DNA of 64,000 nucleotides from Pseudorhizobium xiangyangii (GTDB lineage: Bacteria; Pseudomonadota; Alphaproteobacteria; Rhizobiales; Rhizobiaceae): assembly GCF_020531965.1 (NCBI RefSeq), contig NZ_JAJAWH010000009.1:124001-188000 (forward strand). Reading direction: 5' to 3'. How positions within the stretch are numbered: the stretch's first letter is position 1; every line of letters starts with the position of its first letter. The position numbers and the translations under genes were made by a program. Of the stretch, positions 35,730 through 43,787 are shown piece after piece. The notes beneath the pieces were generated by a model. That model was not told the DNA's origin. It made no database searches and was given only the letters and a program-made list of their open reading frames with translations.

Positions 35730-35804
35730 CTACGCCGTTGAGCGCGGTACTGTCGCTGCGCCTGAAGCGATCACGCCTGCCGCAAAAATACCGGCAAACA
35801 TCAT
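35730..35804 (-). CDS. 24-residue open frame resembling an isolated signal peptide
   Basis: MMFAGIFAAGVIASGAATV followed by PRSTA and a TAG stop. It resembles the signal peptides of the neighbouring array proteins (FAAALIASVAFGGAALA) and is placed between array gene 3 and repeat copy B. GGTGAAG precedes the ATG. It may be the remnant of a decayed fifth family member or a real micro-protein. Weakly supported. Confidence 0.3.
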   Translation of the reverse strand: MMFAGIFAAGVIASGAATVPRSTA

Positions 35805-35886
35805 CTTCACCGGAAGTATCCGGCCACTGGTGGCCCACCGCAATCTGCGGTGGATCTGGTGCGGTGAACCGACCGATGGCTCGGTC

Positions 35887-36120
35887 TTACTGCTGGCGGT
35901 TCGCGCCTTCATAGTAGTCGCCGCTGTCGGCAGTCGGGGTGACCTCGCGGTGCGTAAAGCTGCCACGGTCCCCGACACTGTTGGTCTGGACGCGATCGAT
36001 GTGTCCGGCGGCTTCCTTGGAAGCGCCTGCATAATAGTCGCCGCCTGCAAGTGCGGCGCCGCCGAAGGCGACCGAGGCAATGAGGGCAGCAGCAAAGGTA
36101 GAGGTGAGAGACTTGGTCAT
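35887..36120 (-). CDS. Small secreted DYYxGA-family protein 3 (77 aa)
   Basis: Signal peptide of 25 residues (ending GGAALA) and a 52-residue mature peptide. It begins GGDYYAGASKEAAGHIDRV, has the central NSVGDRGSFTH, and ends SGDYYEGANRQQ. Nearly identical in layout to protein 2, so the two are recent duplicates. CAGGAT precedes the start. Secreted to the periplasm or beyond by Sec; no enzymatic motif. Part of a leftward cluster with proteins 1 and 2. Confidence 0.85.
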   Translation of the reverse strand: MTKSLTSTFAAALIASVAFGGAALAGGDYYAGASKEAAGHIDRVQTNSVGDRGSFTHREVTPTADSGDYYEGANRQQ

Positions 36121-36145
36121 TTTCTTATCCTGAACAGTTTGAACT

Positions 36146-36196
36146 GCCGCGCAGAGTTTGCGACCTGATGCGCGGCATGTTGGTGTCTTGATGGGC
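36146..36196 (-). repeat. Intergenic repeat copy C
   Basis: Plus strand: GCCGCGCAGAGTTTGCGACC, then GATGCGCGGCA and GGTGTCTTGATGGG. It fills the 86-base spacer between array genes 2 and 3 and shares GCAGAGTTTGCGACCT with copy D. Confidence 0.7.
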
Positions 36197-36206
36197 TTGC
36201 GACCGA

Positions 36207-36440
36207 TTACTGCGGACGGTTTGCGCCTTCATAGTAGTCGCCGTTGTCGGGCGCCTGCGCGATCTTCTGATGCGTGAAGCTGCCGCGATCGCCGACGCTG
36301 CTGGTCTGGACGCGGTCGATGTGTCCGGCGGCATCCTTGGAAGCGCCCGTGTAATAGTCGCCGCCTGCAAGTGCGGCGCCGCCGAAGGCGACCGAAGCAA
36401 TAAGGGCAGCAGCAAGAGTGGAGGTGAGAGACTTGGTCAT
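36207..36440 (-). CDS. Small secreted DYYxGA-family protein 2 (77 aa)
   Basis: Same architecture as its neighbours: signal peptide ending GGAALA, mature start GGDYYTGASKDAAGHIDRV, centre SSVGDRGSFTH, end NGDYYEGANRPQ. The start is set at 36440 because AAGGA lies seven bases upstream and the product then aligns with proteins 1 and 3; an ATG two codons earlier is too close to that site. The mature peptide is polar, glycine- and tyrosine-containing and cysteine-free. Function unknown. Confidence 0.87.
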   Translation of the reverse strand: MTKSLTSTLAAALIASVAFGGAALAGGDYYTGASKDAAGHIDRVQTSSVGDRGSFTHQKIAQAPDNGDYYEGANRPQ

Positions 36441-36465
36441 TTTCATATCCTTGGATGATTAGGCT

Positions 36466-36522
36466 GCCACGCAGAGTTTGCGACCTTATGCGGGGCACGC
36501 CGGGGTCTTGAATGAACTGGCA
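36466..36522 (-). repeat. Intergenic repeat copy D
   Basis: Plus strand: GCCACGCAGAGTTTGCGACC, then TTATGCGGGGCACGCCGGG and GTCTTGAATGAACTGG. It occupies most of the spacer between array genes 1 and 2 and starts four bases past the stop codon of gene 1. Confidence 0.7.
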
Positions 36523-36525
36523 GGC

Positions 36526-36771
36526 TTAGTTCGGACGGTTTGCGCCTTCATAGTAGTCGCCACGATCGACGGCCTGGTTCGCGACCTGGACCGAAACGCC
36601 ATCACGCTGGATGGAACGCTCGCCTACACTGCTTGTCTGGAAGATATCGACGGAGGCTGCCGGCTGGGCATCTGCGCCCTGATAATAGTCGCCAGAGGCC
36701 AGTGCAGCGCTGCCAAATGCAGCTGACGCGATAAGAGCGGCGGCAAATGTAGAAGTAAGAGACTTGGTCAT
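36526..36771 (-). CDS. Small secreted DYYxGA-family protein 1 (81 aa)
   Basis: First gene of the leftward array. Signal peptide of 25 residues (ending GSAALA), mature start SGDYYQGADAQPAASVDIF, centre TSSVGERS, end RGDYYEGANRPN. It is longer than proteins 2 and 3 in the central segment. AAGGAAACGAAT before the ATG gives a good ribosome-binding site. The two DYYxGA copies frame the mature peptide at both ends, a layout shared with proteins 2 and 3. No known domain recognised. Confidence 0.86.
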   Translation of the reverse strand: MTKSLTSTFAAALIASAAFGSAALASGDYYQGADAQPAASVDIFQTSSVGERSIQRDGVSVQVANQAVDRGDYYEGANRPN

Positions 36772-37260
36772 ATTCGTTTCCTTTGTCAGCCAGAGCGAAC
36801 CAGTGTCGCTTGCTGGAGGCTGATATCGGATCGAAACGAGGGAGGCGGAAGGCCGCAAATTGGAATGCGTTGTCAACGAGACATTGACAATCGATGAGCT
36901 GCCAAATCGGCGGCAACCATAAGGGGTGATGTGGGCGCAGTTTTTACGGTCGCATGAGCTTCCGGGATTGCCGTTGCCGCCCATGCAAGTCAACAATATT
37001 GATTGAAATCAGTCGCTTACGATTTAGAAGATGTGAATGTGACCTATGGGCGAGGGCGCGCCTTCATCGGTGCGGCATATGTGGCGATTTCGGGGCAAAC
37101 TGACGAATGCCCTCCGTTTCAAGAGTTTCACAAAACTGTTACATTGGGAAAAAATGCTCTGCGCTGCCTGTTTTTGGCGCGCTGGTGGCTGTGAATTGAG
37201 CAGAAGGGGGCGCCGCAACCGGATTTGCGACGCCTGATGGCGGAACTTTGTGCAGAACTC
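36772..37260. other. Promoter-side spacer of the DYYxGA array
   Basis: This 489-base spacer holds the leader and promoter region of the array, including the inverted repeat at 36870-36890. Open frames here lack ribosome-binding sites and recognisable domains. Confidence 0.5.
36870..36890. promoter_or_regulatory. Inverted repeat upstream of the DYYxGA array
   Basis: TTGTCAA-N7-TTGACAA, perfect seven-base arms, centred about 110 bases upstream of array gene 1. On the minus strand one arm reads TTGACA, like a -35 hexamer, so a bound regulator could block or recruit polymerase. Confidence 0.5.
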
Positions 37261-37599
37261 TCAGAGCTTGGTCCAGGTCTGTGACTTGCAGAGGATCTTG
37301 AGAACGCATCCCTTCATCTGCAGCGAATTTCCGCTAACCGAGCCGGTGCCGCTATAGGTCTTGTCGGCGGCCGGGTCTGTGATCTCGCCGGCATAGCGGC
37401 CATTGCTTCCGGCAAGCCTGCCGATTTTCTTTCCGGCATGCTGTCCGGTTTTCAAGGTAATGCAGTAGGCGCCACCGCATTCCGCAATCGTTGCGGTTTC
37501 GCCGCTGGCTGTTTTCCAGTTTCCTTCAATCGCCTCCGCGGCCTGGCCCGCGGTCGCCGCGAGCACAAATGCTGACGCGAGCATCAATCGACGCATCAT
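37261..37599 (-). CDS. DUF2147 family periplasmic protein
   Basis: A 112-residue protein with a signal peptide of about 20 residues (MMRRLMLASAFVLAATAGQA) and a compact DUF2147 domain that starts IEGNWKT and includes YAGEITDPAADKTYSGT. Cysteine pairs (ECGGAYC, KGCVLKILC) probably form disulfides. Family members are small lipocalin-like proteins of unknown ligand. GGAG precedes the ATG at 37599. A palindrome like that upstream of ETF-QO lies 84 bases before its start. Confidence 0.85.
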   Translation of the reverse strand: MMRRLMLASAFVLAATAGQAAEAIEGNWKTASGETATIAECGGAYCITLKTGQHAGKKIGRLAGSNGRYAGEITDPAADKTYSGTGSVSGNSLQMKGCVLKILCKSQTWTKL

Positions 37600-37682
37600 G
37601 TTTGGTTCTCCATCCCATTTCGCGCGAGATGTCGCGCGCCATTCCTCCATCCCGCGGTTCAGGCGGGCAGGCCCAAGCTAGC

Positions 37683-37696
37683 TTACGCGCACGTAA
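37683..37696. promoter_or_regulatory. Second TTACG...CGTAA operator-like site
   Basis: TTACGCGCACGTAA followed by AGGTAAA, matching the arms and the flank of the palindrome at 19497 upstream of ETF-QO. It sits in the promoter region of the DUF2147 gene. Confidence 0.45.
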
Positions 37697-38102
37697 AGGT
37701 AAATCTATCGGGTCGGGCGGTGAGCGGGATTTTCGGAGGGTGGTCGCCGCGGAAACTCAGAGAGGTTCACGCCGCTCCTTGAATGGTGGTTAGCGAAGGG
37801 TTGAAATCCGGATCTGAATTTTTCGTAAAATTTGAGGCAAATCGCCTAATCCGCAGGGCTTCTGATATTTAACAAAAACCCAATTTTACCAAGCGTTTGG
37901 ATTTTGTTTTCATCAAATTAATCATGCCTTTTAGGCGACTGTTGGAAAATCTGCCGCATAGTCATCCTCACAAACGAGCGGGAAATTCCGCCGGCCTGAA
38001 GGACCAGATGAACCGCTTGAAGACGGTGATCCGGAAGGTGCCCGAAAGGGAAATAAAACAGGGACATGCCGAAGTAACAGGCTTCGAACAGGGACAAAAA
38101 CG
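37697..38102. other. AT-rich spacer before the Sel1-like gene
   Basis: Between the DUF2147 promoter region and the Sel1-like gene. The part at 37800-37930 is clearly AT-richer than its surroundings. Frames in this stretch have no ribosome-binding site and no domain. It probably carries the promoter of the rightward small gene. Confidence 0.4.
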
Positions 38103-38369
38103 ATGGCACGCTTTGAAATGCAGAATTCCGAATACGCCACGATGGGTGGCGAAGCCCGCCCCGACATCTTCTGCGACATGGGGTTGATGTATGCGACAGG
38201 TCGTGGTTGCCCGGTGGATCTCGTTTCGGCTCACAAATGGCTGAACATCGCGGCCATCAAGGGTTCCGACCGTGCCGCCGAGCTTCGCGCCGATCTGGCC
38301 CGGACGATGAGCAAAACAGACCTCGCTGCGGCACTTCGTGCCGCTCGCGAATGGATGACGCTGCACTGA
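38103..38369 (+). CDS. Short Sel1-repeat-like protein (88 aa)
   Basis: Contains one clear Sel1-type helical repeat (GLMYATGRGCPVDLVSAHKW, residues 27-46) followed by a second helical pair (LNIAAIKGSDRAAELRADLA). No signal peptide, so cytosolic. Short Sel1 proteins of this kind are common in rhizobia and probably mediate protein contacts. AGGGAC lies upstream of the ATG. It stands alone. Confidence 0.82.
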   Translation: MARFEMQNSEYATMGGEARPDIFCDMGLMYATGRGCPVDLVSAHKWLNIAAIKGSDRAAELRADLARTMSKTDLAAALRAAREWMTLH

Positions 38370-38486
38370 TCCGGCGGCGTGATAAACTTCGCTACGGATT
38401 TCAAACGCTGCACGACGATATCATAACGGATAGGACCGCGACCGGCAGGAACAAGGCCGGCGCGATCCTATGCGGTTTTCGTCATA

Positions 38487-39596
38487 TCAAAGAGTTTTAA
38501 GAACCTGCGGCAGCGCCTCTTCCAGGAGGGCCATGTCGGCTTCCGGTCCGGCACTGATGCGGATGCAGCGATTGAGCGGTGCAACGCCCGGCATGCGGAT
38601 GAACACCCCATGCTCCATCAGCCCATCGACGATGGCTTTCGAATAGACGCCGTCCCGACCGCAATCGATGGCGACGAAGTTGGTTGCCGACGACAGCGGT
38701 GAAAGGCCATTTGCCCGGGCGATGGTTGAGATCCGTTCGCGGGATGCGGCGATCCTGTTCCGCACGTCTTGAAGATAGGGCTGGTCTGCAAGGGCGGCGA
38801 GCGCTGCCGCGGTGCTGATTCTCGCCATGCCGAAGTGATTGCGGATCTTGTCGAAGGCGTTCGCGGTGCCGGGTGTTGCGATGACGTATCCGACCCGCGC
38901 GCCTGCCAGGCCATAGGCTTTGGAGAAAGTTCGCGTCCGCACCACGTTCGGGCGGTCGATCAGGGCCTCGATGGAAGGTGTGGATCCTGCCGGCGCCGTT
39001 TCGCAGTAAGCCTCGTCGAGGATCATCAGGCACGTCTCCGGCAGCGCCCGGGCAAACTCCACAATACTGTCCGCATCCCACCAGCTGCCCATCGGATTAT
39101 CCGGGTTGGCGAAATAGACGAGGGGCGGGTTCTCCTTGCGCACCGCCGCCAGAAGCCCGTCGAGATCCTCGCGGTCGTTAGCGTATGGTGCCGTCACCAG
39201 CCGCCCGCCATGGCCGTTCACATGGAAATTGAAAGTCGGGTAGGCGCCAAGCGATGTCACCACGGTCATGCCGGGGTCGATCACCAGGCGAACGATCTGA
39301 CCGAGAAGCGAATCGATTCCCTCGCCGATGGCCAGGTTCTCGGGTCGGCAGCCGAGATGGCTCGCCAGAGCCTGTTTCAGTTCGTAGTTTTCGGGATCGC
39401 TGTATTTCCAGGTATCGGCGGCGGCTTCCGTGATGGCCCGGAGCACGGAGGGTGCCGGTCCAAAACCGTTTTCGTTGGCCCCGATGCGGGCCTTGACCTG
39501 CAGGCCGCGATTTCTCTCGATCGCCTCCGGCCCGACGAACGGCACAGTGGCGGGAAGCGAGTTGATGAGGGGCGTGAAGCGGGAAAAGGCGGACAT
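38487..39596 (-). CDS. PLP-dependent aminotransferase, histidinol-phosphate aminotransferase-like
   Basis: Class I/II aminotransferase of 369 residues. It has NENGFGPAPSV, the PDNPMGSWW segment, DEAYCE and the Schiff-base lysine Lys226 in TRTFSKAYGLAGARVGY. It is HisC-like, but no histidine biosynthesis gene is near, so it could be a second HisC, a phenylalanine/aromatic aminotransferase or another paralogue. ATG 39596 is preferred over 39629 because AGCAGAGC precedes it. Confidence 0.88.
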   Translation of the reverse strand: MSAFSRFTPLINSLPATVPFVGPEAIERNRGLQVKARIGANENGFGPAPSVLRAITEAAADTWKYSDPENYELKQALASHLGCRPENLAIGEGIDSLLGQIVRLVIDPGMTVVTSLGAYPTFNFHVNGHGGRLVTAPYANDREDLDGLLAAVRKENPPLVYFANPDNPMGSWWDADSIVEFARALPETCLMILDEAYCETAPAGSTPSIEALIDRPNVVRTRTFSKAYGLAGARVGYVIATPGTANAFDKIRNHFGMARISTAAALAALADQPYLQDVRNRIAASRERISTIARANGLSPLSSATNFVAIDCGRDGVYSKAIVDGLMEHGVFIRMPGVAPLNRCIRISAGPEADMALLEEALPQVLKTL

Positions 39597-39811
39597 GGCG
39601 ATGAGCTCTGCTGCGAAAACCGGCACCATAAGGCTGATTTTCGACCACGCAAGTCCTCAGTAACGCCAAATGGCTTCACCGGCGAGGCGTTGCCGGTGGC
39701 GTGTCGACAGGCCGTGGGGGCGCGCCGCTTGTCGGTCCGCTGGGCCGACCGCAATGGCAGGCCTGCGGAGGTCCGGCGGGTAACGATGGGAAGCGAGACG
39801 CGCGCTCCGCC

Positions 39812-40162
39812 CTAGCTGTTCTCGAAGCTCAGGCGAATGACGTGATGCAGGAACTCGCTATCGATCAGCATGTTGAAGCCGATTGTGACCTTTTCTTCTT
39901 CCCGGCGGATCAGCGTGCTTCCGATATCGTCATGGATGCCGAGAATCTTCAGGAAGAAATTGTTGGGCACAGGCACATTCGGGCTGACGTCCAGTTCCGC
40001 GCCATAGAGCGAAATGGTGCGGATCAGGCAACGCACATGCGTCTTGGTGCTGAGGTGGTGGCCTACAAAGATGATCTTGCCCGGGCGATCGATTGTAAAC
40101 TTCTCGAAGACCTGGTCGCGGGGGATGTTCTGTTTAGGGTCTCGTTCCATGTTCAAGGGCAT
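39812..40162 (-). CDS. PilZ-like protein with degenerate c-di-GMP motif
   Basis: A 116-residue protein with a beta-barrel-like pattern CLIRTISLYGAELDVSPNV that matches the (D/N)xSxxG part of PilZ domains. The usual upstream RxxxR is not evident. It may have lost cyclic di-GMP binding, as many rhizobial PilZ paralogues seem to have. AAGGAGGG precedes the ATG at 40162, supporting that start. It is divergent from the flavin reductase gene. Confidence 0.7.
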   Translation of the reverse strand: MPLNMERDPKQNIPRDQVFEKFTIDRPGKIIFVGHHLSTKTHVRCLIRTISLYGAELDVSPNVPVPNNFFLKILGIHDDIGSTLIRREEEKVTIGFNMLIDSEFLHHVIRLSFENS

Positions 40163-40374
40163 AACACCCTCCTTCTGGCTCCTCGTTGCAGTGATTCTAC
40201 CGGCATTGGACTAATACATCCTGAACATCTTCAACCCAGTAGCGTAATCCGCGAAAATCCAACGCAGGCATGGTTGGAGCATCTGCGGTCCGCCTGTTGA
40301 CGCCGTACCGGTGCAAAGCTACCCCTTCGGGATCAGGAGCTTATGTCCGGGCCGCAAGGCGGGAAGGAAGAGTT

Positions 40375-41592
40375 TTGACAGACAGGCTGGTTATCGTGGG
40401 AGCGGGGCAGGCGGGTTTTGCACTCGCCGCGAAATTACGTTCGCTGAAGGATGCCCGGCCAATTACCATCCTCGGCTCGGAAGACGCGTTTCCTTACCAG
40501 CGACCGCCCTTGTCGAAAAAGTACCTTATGGGCGAGATGGAGTTCGACCGCCTGACGTTTCGCACCGAGAACTGGTACGCGGAAAACAATGTTGAAATTC
40601 GGCTGTCGACCTATGTCGAGCAGATCGACCGGACAAAGAAACGTGTCCGCATGCAGGACGGCTCGTGGCTTGACTACCAAACGCTGGCGCTGACCACGGG
40701 CGCGGTCCCACGCACACTTCCGGCGGCGATCGGTGGCGATCTCGACAGTGTCTTCGTCATGCGCAACAAGCGCGATGCAGATCTGCTCGCCGAGGAGATG
40801 CTCCCGGGCCGTCGTCTGCTTGTGATCGGCGGTGGCTATATCGGGCTGGAGGCTGCGGCGGTTGCCCGGCATCTCGGGGTCGAGGTGACGGTGATCGAGA
40901 TGGCGGATCGCATCCTGTCGCGAGTGGCGGCGCCCGAAACCGCCAACGTGATCCGCACCATTCACCTGCAGCACGGCGTTACCATACGCGAGCGGACGGG
41001 GCTCGCCCGCCTTATCGGCAAGAATGGCAAGGTCTGTGGCGCCGAACTGTCGGACGGCAGCGTGATCGACGTGGACTTCGTCATCGTCGGCATCGGCGTC
41101 ACGCCCGAGGACCGGCTTGCGCAGGAAAGCGGCCTGGATGTCGGCAACGGCGTCATCGTCGATGCTTTCGGCCGGACCTCAGACGTGTCGATCGTTGCTG
41201 CCGGCGACTGCACGCTCCTGCCCTGGAAGGGACGGCAGGTCCGTCTCGAATCCGTTCAGAACGCCGTCGATCAGGCCGAGGCGATTGCCGCCATCCTTGC
41301 CGGCGGCACGGCTCCCTACCAGCCGACACCGTGGTTCTGGTCCGACCAGTACGACGTGAAACTGCAGATCGCCGGCTTCAATCTCGGCTACGACGAGACG
41401 CTGGTCCGGCCGGGCATGCGCGAAGGCAGTGTCTCCATCTGGTATTTCCGCGACGGGCGCTTCGTTGCCGTGGATGCCATCAACGACGCCAAGGCCTACG
41501 TCACGGGCAAGAAACTTCTCGATCTGGGTATCGAACCCGACCGGGCGGTGCTGTCCGATGCGGCGGCCGATCTCAAGCAACTTCTCTCCTAG
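40375..41592 (+). CDS. FAD-dependent ferredoxin/rubredoxin reductase-type oxidoreductase
   Basis: A 405-residue flavoprotein like the reductases that feed P450s or dioxygenases. It has an N-terminal FAD loop [16 protein letters not shown], the [12 protein letters not shown] segment, a second nucleotide loop [15 protein letters not shown], and [13 protein letters not shown] before a C-terminal reductase domain. TTG at 40375 is taken as start: GGAAGGAAG lies just upstream and the protein then begins at the family's normal place. An HpcH/HpaI aldolase gene follows after 11 bases, so the two form an operon. Redox partner unknown. Confidence 0.9.
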   Translation: MTDRLVIVGAGQAGFALAAKLRSLKDARPITILGSEDAFPYQRPPLSKKYLMGEMEFDRLTFRTENWYAENNVEIRLSTYVEQIDRTKKRVRMQDGSWLDYQTLALTTGAVPRTLPAAIGGDLDSVFVMRNKRDADLLAEEMLPGRRLLVIGGGYIGLEAAAVARHLGVEVTVIEMADRILSRVAAPETANVIRTIHLQHGVTIRERTGLARLIGKNGKVCGAELSDGSVIDVDFVIVGIGVTPEDRLAQESGLDVGNGVIVDAFGRTSDVSIVAAGDCTLLPWKGRQVRLESVQNAVDQAEAIAAILAGGTAPYQPTPWFWSDQYDVKLQIAGFNLGYDETLVRPGMREGSVSIWYFRDGRFVAVDAINDAKAYVTGKKLLDLGIEPDRAVLSDAAADLKQLLS

Positions 41593-41603
41593 GAAAATAT
41601 CTT

Positions 41604-42407
41604 ATGCCTGTACCGAAGAACCAGTTCAAAGCCGCCCTCCGCGAGGGTGGGCGGCCCCAGATCGGCCTGTGGCTGAACACCGGGGAGCCACTTCTCGCGG
41701 AGCTGGCAGGGACGGCAGGCTACGACTGGCTGGTAATCGACGGCGAGCACGGTCCGAACGACCTGCGCAGCATCATATCGCAGCTGCAGGCGCTGGCAGC
41801 GTCCCCGGCTGAGCCGGTGGTTCGCCCGCCGACGGGCGAGACATGGATGATCAAGCAGCTGCTCGACGCCGGCGCCCGCACGCTTCTGGTGCCGATGGTC
41901 GATTCGGCAGAGCAGGCCCGCGAACTAGTCCGCGCCGTCCGTTATCCGCCGCACGGCATCCGTGGGGTGGGCGCAGCCGTTGCGCGGGCCTCGGCCTTCA
42001 ACACGATTGCCGATTATGCCGATACGGCATCCGACGAGATCTGCCTTCTGGTGCAGGCCGAAACCCGCGCCGCCATCGCCGATCTGGAGAATATCGCTGC
42101 CGTGGATGGCGTGGATGGTGTCTTCATCGGCCCTGCCGACCTGTCCGCGGACATGGGCTATATCGGCCGGATCGAAGCGCCCGAGGTTCAGGAAGTCATC
42201 GAGAAGGCGATCGGCACGATCACGGCCGCCGGAAAGGCGGCGGGCATCCTGACGTTCAACGAGGCGCTCAACCTGCGCTACATCGATCTTGGTGCGCGAT
42301 TCGTTGCCGTGGGCTCCGATGTTGCCGAATTTGCCGGCGCGCTTCGGGGCCTGGCGGCTCGCTACGGCCGCGGCATCCCCAATTCCGGTGGCCGATCCGG
42401 CTACTGA
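41604..42407 (+). CDS. HpcH/HpaI aldolase family protein
   Basis: A 267-residue class II aldolase of the HpaI/GarL type that cleaves 2-oxo-4-hydroxy acids, yielding pyruvate. The active-site region [12 protein letters not shown] and the metal-binding [12 protein letters not shown] and [10 protein letters not shown] segments are present. AGGAAA lies eight bases before the ATG. It is cotranscribed with the upstream flavin reductase, possibly as part of an aromatic or sugar-acid pathway whose other genes are elsewhere. Confidence 0.9.
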   Translation: MPVPKNQFKAALREGGRPQIGLWLNTGEPLLAELAGTAGYDWLVIDGEHGPNDLRSIISQLQALAASPAEPVVRPPTGETWMIKQLLDAGARTLLVPMVDSAEQARELVRAVRYPPHGIRGVGAAVARASAFNTIADYADTASDEICLLVQAETRAAIADLENIAAVDGVDGVFIGPADLSADMGYIGRIEAPEVQEVIEKAIGTITAAGKAAGILTFNEALNLRYIDLGARFVAVGSDVAEFAGALRGLAARYGRGIPNSGGRSGY

Positions 42408-42471
42408 CAGGGCAAAAGCTGTGCTCCGGGAGGTCGGTGCACAGCATTTCCACCGCTGTTGCGAAAAGACC

Positions 42472-42499
42472 TTGCAATCGGCAAGCATCCGAAATAATC
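42472..42499 (+). promoter_or_regulatory. Candidate promoter of tRNA-Ser
   Basis: TTGCAA, a 16-base spacer and ATAATC lie just upstream of the tRNA gene, giving a plausible start about 6-8 bases before its first base. Inferred from pattern only. Confidence 0.4.
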
Positions 42500-42510
42500 A
42501 GGCCTCGACC

Positions 42511-42601
42511 GGAGAGGTGGCCGAGTGGTCGAAGGCGCTCCCCTGCTAAGGGAGTATACGTCAAAAGCGTATCGTGGGTTCGAATCCCATCCTCTCCGCC
42601 A
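42511..42601 (+). tRNA. tRNA-Ser (anticodon GCU)
   Basis: Acceptor arms GGAGAGG and CCTCTCC pair; the anticodon stem CTCCC/GGGAG encloses the loop CTGCTAA with anticodon GCU at 42545-42547; a long variable arm typical of serine tRNAs follows; the T-arm GGGTTCGAATCCC is intact. CCA is encoded (42599-42601). Reads AGC/AGU codons. tRNA-Ser genes are common integration sites, and accessory-looking DNA follows, but no direct repeat of the tRNA end was found. Confidence 0.97.
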
Positions 42602-42769
42602 TTGATTTAAGCAATCACCTAAAAATCATTCTGTTTTCGATGCCCCGTATTTCGCGCTTGCGCAATCGCTGCACCTTCGGTGCATTGAGTTGGGCCCTGA
42701 ACCCATGTCAAGCGCCGCTTCCATGCCCGACTAGGTTCTCGAAAACGGACGTCTCCCGCATAGGGACAG

Positions 42770-43651
42770 TTACGCGGCCTCGCCTCGAAGACGTAATATA
42801 TCCTTGGATGGCGGTAAGCCGAACTGCCGGGCATATTCCCTGCTGAACTGGTTCGGGCTTTCGTAGCCGACACCGAACGCCACCGAAGTAGTGTTTCCCT
42901 CTCCGGCCATAAGAAGCGTCCGCGCATGCAACAACCGGACTTGCTTCTGGTACTGGATCGGGCTCAGCGCGGTGACAGCCTTAAAGTGGCGATGGAACGC
43001 CGAAACGCTCAAGGCCGCCATTTCGGCAAGCGCCTCCACCTTCAAGGGCTTTGCGAAGTTCTCCCTGATCCACTGGATCACGGCGCCGATCCGTGAGAGC
43101 GCCGCATCAGGCACGGCGATGTCCCGAAGCATCCAGCCGAGAGGCCCCTGCAGCACCCGGAACAGGATTTCCCTTTCGTAGGCAGGCGCGAGCACGGCAA
43201 CCTCGTCCGGCCGGTCCATAAGCCGAAGCATCCGCACCCAAGCGTCAAGAAACTCGTTGTTGACCGGCGCGACCGAGAAGCCCGATCCAGACAGCTTGCC
43301 GCAGACCTGAACGGGAAGATCGCTAATCAGCGCCGCGACCGTCGGAGGATGTAGCGTCAGGCTGACCGCGAGATACGGCTCCCCGGACGCCGACGGATGC
43401 ACCGATCCTACGGCCGGAAGATCGACCGACATGACGAAATAGGTGGCTGGATCGTAGGCAAAGGTCCGGTCTCCGACCGTCATCGTTTTCGATCCCGTCA
43501 GGATCAGGTTGATCATTGGCTCGTAGACGGCCGAAAGGCGATGTTCCGGTATCTCGCCCTGGACCATGGCGACGCGGGGAATACCCGTTTCCGTCCGCCG
43601 GTTTTCGGCCGACGAGGCTAGGCTGCGCAGTTCCTGAAGTTGCTTTTCCAT
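42770..43651 (-). CDS. AraC-family transcriptional regulator
   Basis: A 293-residue regulator with an N-terminal cupin-like AraC_N domain (LTGSKTMTVGDRTFAYDPA) and two C-terminal helix-turn-helix motifs (LAEMAALSVSAFHRHFKAVT and VAFGVGYESPNQFSREYARQ). It is divergent from a four-gene redox cluster with a 136-base spacer and is the probable controller of that cluster. Relatives of this type regulate genes for aldehyde or electrophile detoxification. Confidence 0.92.
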   Translation of the reverse strand: MEKQLQELRSLASSAENRRTETGIPRVAMVQGEIPEHRLSAVYEPMINLILTGSKTMTVGDRTFAYDPATYFVMSVDLPAVGSVHPSASGEPYLAVSLTLHPPTVAALISDLPVQVCGKLSGSGFSVAPVNNEFLDAWVRMLRLMDRPDEVAVLAPAYEREILFRVLQGPLGWMLRDIAVPDAALSRIGAVIQWIRENFAKPLKVEALAEMAALSVSAFHRHFKAVTALSPIQYQKQVRLLHARTLLMAGEGNTTSVAFGVGYESPNQFSREYARQFGLPPSKDILRLRGEAA

Positions 43652-43787
43652 GAGGACAACGGTGACAGACCGGAGATGCTATCGCAATCACAAAGCAGAA
43701 ATAGGCAAGTAACAGAGAGGAATGGGTGAGCGCACGAGACAGCACGGTCCTAGCCTCTAGTCAGACCGAAGAGGCAAGGAGAATCCC

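Noticed and set aside
35051-36522. CRISPR-like regular repeats
   Set aside because: The repeats are imperfect, separated by protein-coding genes of gene length, and have no spacer pattern or cas genes.
42602-42769. Possible attachment-site repeat after tRNA-Ser
   Set aside because: No second copy of the tRNA 3' end was found by eye in the window, and no integrase gene is present.
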